A DNA stretch of 64,000 bases from Pseudomonas alkylphenolica (GTDB lineage: Bacteria; Pseudomonadota; Gammaproteobacteria; Pseudomonadales; Pseudomonadaceae), in contig NZ_QJRG01000033.1 of NCBI RefSeq assembly GCF_004025535.1, forward strand, positions 372,001-436,000, read 5' to 3'. The translations under genes were made by a program, and so were the position numbers. The notes below the pieces were generated by a model, which had not been told where the DNA came from, did no database searches, and saw only the letters and a list, made by a program, of their open reading frames with translations. The stretch's first letter is position 1, and each line of letters opens with the position of its first letter. Positions 58,766 to 64,000 of this stretch are shown piece after piece.

Positions 58766-58780
58766 GCGCCACTGTGGCGC
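58766..58780. promoter_or_regulatory. 15-base palindrome in ftsY leader
   Basis: GCGCCAC-T-GTGGCGC, a perfect 7-base inverted repeat with a central T, lies 28 bases before the ftsY start in the gap shared with a divergent M16 gene. It may be an operator or an RNA hairpin. Confidence 0.4.
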
Positions 58781-58968
58781 TTCGAAAATTCTTTTAACGC
58801 AGAACAGACTACTTTTATTCCGGCACGTTCATGCGCAACATTTTGTCGTGTGGCCTGCGGGTCAGATCCACGACAGGCATGGTCGTCAGGCAACCGGATC
58901 AGTATCCTAGCACCTCCTAGCCCGCTGACGCTAAGACCACGCGGGCAGTCCTACAGGTTAAACAACGT

Positions 58969-60324
58969 ATGAATGCTCTAGCCCGCCGCGCCGCTGGCCT
59001 GTTGCTCAGCACAGTTTGTCTGCCGTTCGCCGCCTTCGCCGCCGCTCCGCAGCCCACCCACGAGTTCATTCTCGACAACGGCCTGAAAGTGGTCGTGCGC
59101 GAGGACCATCGCGCGCCGGTGGTGGTCTCGCAGATCTGGTACAAAGTGGGCTCTACCTACGAGTCCCCGGGCCAGACCGGCCTTTCCCATGCCCTTGAGC
59201 ACATGATGTTCAAAGGCAGCGAGAAACTTGGCCCCGGCGAGGCCTCGCGCATCCTGCGTGACCTGGGTGCCGAAGAAAATGCGTTCACCAGCGACGACTA
59301 CACCGCCTATTACCAGGTGCTGGCGCGCGACCGCCTGCCGGTCGCCCTGGAGCTTGAAGCCGACCGCATGGCCACCCTGCGCTTGCCGGCCGACGAGTTC
59401 AGCCGCGAAATCGAAGTGATCAAGGAAGAGCGCCGCCTGCGCACCGACGACCAGCCCAACGCCAAGGCGTTCGAACTGTTCAGCGCCATGGCCTTCCCGG
59501 CCAGCAGCTACCGCACGCCGACCATCGGCTGGATGGCTGACCTCGATCGCATGAAGGTCGAAGAACTGCGTCACTGGTACGAATCCTGGTACACCCCCAA
59601 CAATGCCACCCTGGTGGTGGTCGGCGACGTCACCGTCGACGAAGTCAAAGGCCTGGCCCAGCGCTTCTTCGGCGCGATCCCCAAGCGTGCCACGCCGCCG
59701 AGCAAACTGCCGCTTGAACTGGCTGAACCGGGCCTGCGGGAAACCACCCTGCATGTTCGTACCCAACTGCCCAGCCTGATCTACGGCTTCAACGTGCCCG
59801 GCCTGGCCACCGCCAAGGACCCGCGCACGGTGCACGCACTGCGCCTGATCACTGCGTTGCTCGACGGCGGCTACAGCGCCCGCCTGCCAAGTCGCCTGGA
59901 GCGGGGTGAGGAACTGGTTTCAAGCGCTTCCTCCAGCTACAACCCGTTCACCCGCGGCGACAGCCTGTTCATGATCTCGGCAACGCCGAACCTGCAGAAG
60001 AACAAGACCCTGGCGCAAGTCGAAAGCGGTATCTGGAAGCAGCTCGACGAACTCAAGACCACCCCGCCCTCGGCTGAAGAGCTGGAACGCGTCCGCGCCC
60101 AGGTGATTGCCGGCCTGGTTTACGACCGCGACTCCATCAGCAGCCAGGCCTCGGCCATCGGCATGCTGGAAACAGTCGGCCTGTCGTGGAAGCTGATCGA
60201 CAGTGAGCTCGACGAGCTGAAAAGCGTTACCCCGGCCGACATCCAGAACGCGGCGCGCACCTATTTCACCCGCGAACGCCTGAGCGTTGCCCATGTATTG
60301 CCCGAGGAGAACGCTCATGAGTGA
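58969..60324 (+). CDS. M16 zinc peptidase, catalytic subunit
   Basis: A 451-residue secreted protein with a signal peptide (to about 25, AAFAAA) and the inverted zinc motif His74-x-x-Glu77-His78 (SHALEH); a downstream glutamate in the EIEVIKEERR stretch is the usual third ligand. It pairs with the next gene as the active half of a two-part periplasmic pitrilysin-type protease. The target is unknown. It overlaps the next gene by 8 bases. Confidence 0.92.
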   Translation: MNALARRAAGLLLSTVCLPFAAFAAAPQPTHEFILDNGLKVVVREDHRAPVVVSQIWYKVGSTYESPGQTGLSHALEHMMFKGSEKLGPGEASRILRDLGAEENAFTSDDYTAYYQVLARDRLPVALELEADRMATLRLPADEFSREIEVIKEERRLRTDDQPNAKAFELFSAMAFPASSYRTPTIGWMADLDRMKVEELRHWYESWYTPNNATLVVVGDVTVDEVKGLAQRFFGAIPKRATPPSKLPLELAEPGLRETTLHVRTQLPSLIYGFNVPGLATAKDPRTVHALRLITALLDGGYSARLPSRLERGEELVSSASSSYNPFTRGDSLFMISATPNLQKNKTLAQVESGIWKQLDELKTTPPSAEELERVRAQVIAGLVYDRDSISSQASAIGMLETVGLSWKLIDSELDELKSVTPADIQNAARTYFTRERLSVAHVLPEENAHE

Positions 60325-61816
60325 TCGCAGCGCACCCCGCTACACCCTGATCGGACTCGTCATCCTGCTGATGGTTGGCGTGCTGGCGTTCTTCCTGGCC
60401 AAACCGGCCCAGTCGGACAATGCCGCGCAACCTGCCACCAGCACTGCCGCCAAGCCGGCCAACAAACTTCAGACCCTGGCCGAGCTCGATGGCAAGGCGC
60501 CCAGCCGCCGGCAACTGAACATCCAGACCTGGAACACCGCCGAAGGCGCCAAGGTCCTGTTCGTAGAGGCCCGCGAGCTGCCAATGTTCGACCTGCGCCT
60601 GACCTTCGCCGCCGGCAGCAGCCAGGATGGCAACGCCCCGGGCCTGGCCACCCTGACCAATGCCATGCTCAACGAAGGGGTAGCCGGCAAGGACGTCACC
60701 GCGATCGCCGAAGGCTTTGAGGGCCTCGGCGCAGACTTTGGCAACGGTGCCTACCGCGACATGGCCGTGGCCACCCTGCGCAGCCTGAGCGCCACGGACA
60801 AGCGCGAACCGGCGCTGAAGCTGTTCGCTGAAGTGGTCGGCAAGCCGACCTTCCCGCAAGAGGCGCTGACCCGCATCAAGAACCAGATGCAGGCCGGTTT
60901 CGAGTACCAGAAGCAGAACCCGGGCAAACTGGCCGGTATCGCCCTGTTCGAGCACCTGTACGGCACCCACCCCTACGCACACCCGAGCGATGGCGATGCC
61001 AAAAGCATCCCGCCGATCACCCTCGAGCAACTGCGTGACTTCCACGCCAAGGCCTACACCGCCGGCAATGCTGTCATCGCCCTGGTCGGCGACCTGAGCC
61101 GCAGCGAAGCCGAAGCCATTGCCAACCAGGTCTCGGCCGCTCTGCCAAAAGGCCCGGCACTGGCCAAACTGCCGCAGCCGAGTGAACCGAAGGCGGGCGC
61201 CAGCCACATCGAGTTTCCGTCCAAGCAAACCCACCTGATGCTCGCTCAACTGGGTATCGACCGCCAGGACCCGGACTACGCCGCACTGTCGCTGGGCAAC
61301 CAGATTCTCGGTGGCGGTACCTTTGGCACCCGCCTGATGAGCGAGGTGCGCGAGAAGCGTGGCCTGACCTATGGCGTGTATTCGGTGTTCAGCCCCATGC
61401 AGGTGCGTGGGCCGTTCATGATCAACCTGCAGACCCGTGCCGAGCTCAGCGAAGGGACACTCAAGCTGGTTCAGGACATCCTCGCCGATTACCTCAAGAC
61501 CGGCCCGACCCAGCAGGAACTGGATGACGCCAAGCGTGAACTGGCCGGCAGTTTCCCGCTATCGAACGCCAGTAACGCCAGCATCGTCGGCCAGCTTGGC
61601 GCCATCGGCTTCTACGACCTGCCACTGACCTGGCTGGAAGACTACATGCAGCAGTCCCAATCCTTGACCACCGAGCAGGTCAAAGCTGCACTGAACAAAC
61701 ACTTGGCGGCAGACAAGATGGTTATCGTCACTGCCGGCCCCAGCGTGCCGCAGAAACCCCTGCCGCCGCCCACTGACAAACCCGCCGAGCAGCCGCTTGG
61801 CGTACCGGAGCATTAA
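60317..61816 (+). CDS. M16 family non-catalytic partner subunit
   Basis: A 499-residue protein with an uncleaved-looking N-terminal helix (about 9-30) and two M16 domains' fold. It has no HxxEH motif, so it should be the inactive partner that completes the chamber. The C-terminal half has RGLTYGVYSVFSP, typical of M16 substrate-binding domains. ATG 60317 is chosen because homology starts at MSDRSAPRY. Confidence 0.9.
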   Translation: MSDRSAPRYTLIGLVILLMVGVLAFFLAKPAQSDNAAQPATSTAAKPANKLQTLAELDGKAPSRRQLNIQTWNTAEGAKVLFVEARELPMFDLRLTFAAGSSQDGNAPGLATLTNAMLNEGVAGKDVTAIAEGFEGLGADFGNGAYRDMAVATLRSLSATDKREPALKLFAEVVGKPTFPQEALTRIKNQMQAGFEYQKQNPGKLAGIALFEHLYGTHPYAHPSDGDAKSIPPITLEQLRDFHAKAYTAGNAVIALVGDLSRSEAEAIANQVSAALPKGPALAKLPQPSEPKAGASHIEFPSKQTHLMLAQLGIDRQDPDYAALSLGNQILGGGTFGTRLMSEVREKRGLTYGVYSVFSPMQVRGPFMINLQTRAELSEGTLKLVQDILADYLKTGPTQQELDDAKRELAGSFPLSNASNASIVGQLGAIGFYDLPLTWLEDYMQQSQSLTTEQVKAALNKHLAADKMVIVTAGPSVPQKPLPPPTDKPAEQPLGVPEH

Positions 61817-62409
61817 TGGCCAGTCCCTCTGCAAAATCGGCCAAGCCACATAACGGCCAGGGCCACCTGCGCATCATTGCCGGCGAATGGCGCAGCCGCC
61901 GCTTGAGCTTCCCTGAGGCCCCAGGTCTGCGCCCGACGCCTGACCGGGTGCGCGAAACCCTGTTCAACTGGCTCGCCCCGCACATCGAAGGCGCCAAAGT
62001 GCTCGATGCCTATACCGGCAGCGGCGCGCTTTACCTGGAGGCGCTTTCGCGGGGTGCCGGCGACGCCGTGGCCCTGGACAGCAATCCGGCCGCCATCGCC
62101 AGCCTGCGACAGAACCTCGAGATCCTGCGCTGCCCACGCGGCCAGGTGATCCAGAGCGATGCCCAGCGTTACCTGCAGGGTGAGCCGAAGTTCGCCTTCG
62201 ACCTGGTGTTCCTCGATCCGCCGTTTCACCAGAACCTGCTGACAACTACCTGCGCCCTTCTCGAAGAACGCCAGTGGCTGGCAGCTAACGCCTGGATCTA
62301 CACCGAAAGCGAGACCCCGCCGTCGACCCTGCAGTTACCCGCCAACTGGCGCCTGCACCGGGAGAAAAAGGCCGGTCAGGTGTACTACGCACTCTGGCAG
62401 CGCGGTTAA
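61816..62409 (+). CDS. rsmD: 16S rRNA (guanine966-N2)-methyltransferase
   Basis: A 197-residue methyltransferase: RIIAGEWRSRRL near the N-terminus, PTPDRVRETLFNWL, SAM site DAYTGSGALYLEAL and catalytic LDPPFHQ. It modifies G966 of 16S rRNA during 30S assembly. Start overlaps the M16 stop (TAATG). Confidence 0.95.
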   Translation: MASPSAKSAKPHNGQGHLRIIAGEWRSRRLSFPEAPGLRPTPDRVRETLFNWLAPHIEGAKVLDAYTGSGALYLEALSRGAGDAVALDSNPAAIASLRQNLEILRCPRGQVIQSDAQRYLQGEPKFAFDLVFLDPPFHQNLLTTTCALLEERQWLAANAWIYTESETPPSTLQLPANWRLHREKKAGQVYYALWQRG

Positions 62410-62417
62410 ATACCGCC

Positions 62418-62441
62418 ACGACCCGGCTACGGCCGGGTCGT
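62418..62441 (+). terminator. rsmD terminator
   Basis: A perfect 10-bp stem (ACGACCCGGC with its complement) and loop TACG, 9 bases after the rsmD stop. No T-run, so moderate confidence. Confidence 0.65.
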
Positions 62442-62526
62442 CGGCCTGTGCAATAGATAGTTAATCCCCTTTCCCCGACGCCCTGGCTGATCGTGTTCCT
62501 GGTTATTCACCAGAAGGAACACCCTT

Positions 62527-63876
62527 ATGCACGGACGCATGTTTACCTGTTGCAGCTTGCTTGGCCTGCTAGGGCTGACCGCCCAGGCGGCGGCCGACAC
62601 GCCCACCCGCCACGAATTCACCCTGGACAATGGCCTGCAGGTGGTCGTTGCCGAGGATCGTCGTGCGCCGGTGGTTACCACCCATCTGCTGGTCAAGGTG
62701 GGCTCGAGCCACGAACACCCGGGCCAGTCAGGCCTTTCTCACGCACTTGAACACTTGCTCTTTCGCGGCAGCTCGAAAGCTGCGCCCGGCGAGTTCTCAC
62801 AGATCATCGAGCGCCTGGGCGGCAGTGACAACGCCTACACCACCCGCGATTACACGGTGTACCACCAGACCTTGCCCAACGACCGCCTGGCTGTCGCCAT
62901 AGAGCTCAACGCCGACCTGCTCGACGGCGCTCTCCTCGATGAGGCCGAGTTTCTCCGTGAGATAGAAAGCGTGAAAGCCGAGCGCCGACAGCATGTCGAA
63001 GGCGATGCGCGGGCTCTGCTGTATGAACAGCTGCAAGCCATCGCTTATCCGGCCAGCAGCTATCACACCCCGGTGATCGGCTGGATGAGTGACCTCGAGC
63101 GCATGAGCAACGACGAGTTGAAGGCCTGGTACCGGTCAAGGTACGTGCCGAACAATGCCACGCTGATCATTGTCGGCGATGTTCGGCGAGACGAGGTGAA
63201 AAACCAGGTAGAACACTACTTTGCCCGCATTATCCGGCGCGACCTGCCTGACGCGAAACGCCCGTTGCAGTCTGCTGCCGCAGGGTTGCGACAGGTCACG
63301 GTCTACAACGAGTTCAGCACGCCCAAGCTGTTCATGGCCTTCAACGTACCCAGCTATGCAACTACTGCGCACACCGCCAATGTCGATGCATTGCGCCTGA
63401 TTCAGGCAATGCTCGGGCGAGGCATGAGTGCCCGTCTTAATACGCGCCTGGTACGCGAGCAAGGTCTGCTCGCCAACCCGTCGGCCAATTATGACCCCAT
63501 GGCCAGAGGCGACACGCTGTTCGAAATTGAAGCGTCGGTGAGCGCCGCCAACCCTCAACCGTTGGCGGTGTTGCAAAAAGCCGTCTGGGCCGAGCTGCAT
63601 GCGCTCATACAGACCCCGCCCACACCGGCGGAGCTTGCCAGAGCCAAGGCCCTGCTACTGGCCAATAAAACCTACGCTCAGGACAGCCTGTCGGGTCGTG
63701 CCGACGAGATCGCCGCCACGCTGGGCAGCGGCCTACCACTCGCACAACCGGACAGCGACGCCAGTCGCCTGGCCCGCGTGACACCTGAACAGATCCAGTA
63801 TGTCGCCCACACCTACTTCAGTGCAGAACGCCTGGCAGTTGCCTACATGCAGGCCAAGGAGGCCCATGATGACTGA
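62527..63876 (+). CDS. M16 zinc peptidase, second catalytic subunit
   Basis: A 449-residue secreted M16 peptidase: signal peptide (LGLTAQAAA, to about 23), zinc motif His72-x-x-Glu75-His76 (SHALEH). It resembles the protein at 58969 along its length (HEFTLDNGLQVVV against HEFILDNGLKVVV; YPASSYHTPVIGWM against FPASSYRTPTIGWM), so they are paralogues. Its own promoter must lie in the 117 bases after rsmD. It overlaps the next gene. Confidence 0.92.
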   Translation: MHGRMFTCCSLLGLLGLTAQAAADTPTRHEFTLDNGLQVVVAEDRRAPVVTTHLLVKVGSSHEHPGQSGLSHALEHLLFRGSSKAAPGEFSQIIERLGGSDNAYTTRDYTVYHQTLPNDRLAVAIELNADLLDGALLDEAEFLREIESVKAERRQHVEGDARALLYEQLQAIAYPASSYHTPVIGWMSDLERMSNDELKAWYRSRYVPNNATLIIVGDVRRDEVKNQVEHYFARIIRRDLPDAKRPLQSAAAGLRQVTVYNEFSTPKLFMAFNVPSYATTAHTANVDALRLIQAMLGRGMSARLNTRLVREQGLLANPSANYDPMARGDTLFEIEASVSAANPQPLAVLQKAVWAELHALIQTPPTPAELARAKALLLANKTYAQDSLSGRADEIAATLGSGLPLAQPDSDASRLARVTPEQIQYVAHTYFSAERLAVAYMQAKEAHDD

Positions 63877-64000
63877 CACTATCCAGATACTGCTGCTCGC
63901 CGTCCTCACACTGGCAGGCACTGCCCACAGTCAGGGCCTCCCCGCCCCTGCAGCGCTAGAGTCGCTGACCTCCCTCTCGCCGCCATCCACCCAGTTGCAG
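63866..64000 (+). CDS. second M16 partner subunit (3' truncated by window)
   Basis: Open from ATG 63866 (or ATG 63869) to the window end: 45 residues, with a signal peptide (IQILLLAVLTLAGTAHS). It overlaps the M16 catalytic gene by 11 bases, as the pair at 58969/60317 does. The partner role is inferred from context; the visible part is too short to show the fold. Confidence 0.7.
   Translation, partial: MMTDTIQILLLAVLTLAGTAHSQGLPAPAALESLTSLSPPSTQLQ

Noticed and set aside
57440..58972. A 510-residue + strand frame opposite ftsY with Arg/Tyr-rich repeats
   Set aside because: The repeats are only the antisense of the ftsY 9-bp tandem array; ftsY has the intact GTPase on the other strand.

Overview
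The window is GC-rich, densely coded chromosomal DNA from a fluorescent-type Pseudomonas. The housekeeping gene order (hemE; gltD-gltB-damX-like-aroB-aroK-pilQ/(OP)/N/M; mrcA; malic enzyme; rpmE; priA-argS-SPOR; pilT; yggS-proC-yggT; metX-metW; rdgB-hemW; trmB; thiG-thiS; mtgA; rpoH-ftsX-ftsE-ftsY; M16 proteases-rsmD) is, from memory and without a search, that of the P. putida group. Several REP-type palindromes of the Pseudomonas kind support this. No phage, insertion sequence, CRISPR array, rRNA or tRNA gene was recognised.

Region 1 (1-14105, all + strand) is most of an aryl polyene (APE) pigment gene cluster, read as one tightly overlapping operon. In order it holds a lysophospholipid-type acyltransferase (5' end outside the window), two acyl carrier proteins, a small membrane protein, an AMP ligase fused to a hotdog dehydratase, a family 2 glycosyltransferase, an LpxL-like acyltransferase, an MIO-type aromatic amino acid ammonia-lyase, a 4HBT thioesterase, a LolA-like carrier, an MMPL exporter, a DUF3261 lipoprotein, a ketosynthase, a second dehydratase, a ketoreductase and a second ketosynthase. 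This matches the ApeD-to-ApeR order of known APE clusters. The partner ketosynthase/chain-length factor (ApeC) and the methyltransferase would be expected just upstream of the window. Inferred logic: the lyase supplies or modifies an aryl acid, the ligase loads it on an ACP, KS/KR/DH cycles build the polyene, acyltransferases and the glycosyltransferase attach it to a lipid, and LolA/MMPL/lipoprotein components move it to the outer membrane.

Region 2 (14134-16821) is a divergent LysR regulator/MFS transporter pair closely resembling E. coli YnfL/YnfM, followed by a periplasmic BOF (YgiW-type) protein. Region 3 (16933-31415, all - strand) holds hemE, the glutamate synthase genes, a DamX-like ATPase with a SPOR domain, aroB, aroK and a compact type IV pilus assembly operon in which PilO and PilP are one fused protein and PilQ lacks the usual N-terminal extension. 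Region 4 (31593-41695) holds penicillin-binding protein 1A, malic enzyme, a secreted nuclease, ribosomal protein L31, PriA, ArgRS and a SPOR protein.

Region 5 (41737-64000) holds a TM2 protein, an NlpC/P60 hydrolase, pilT, yggS-proC-yggT, methionine biosynthesis (metX, metW), rdgB, hemW, trmB, thiamine genes thiS-thiG, mtgA, rpoH with a likely extracytoplasmic-stress promoter, ftsX-ftsE-ftsY (with an 11-copy in-frame 9-bp tandem repeat in ftsY) and two M16 peptidase pairs flanking rsmD. The last gene runs off the window end. The points most worth a second look are the ammonia-lyase and gene fusions of the APE cluster, the PilO-PilP fusion, and the ftsY repeat.
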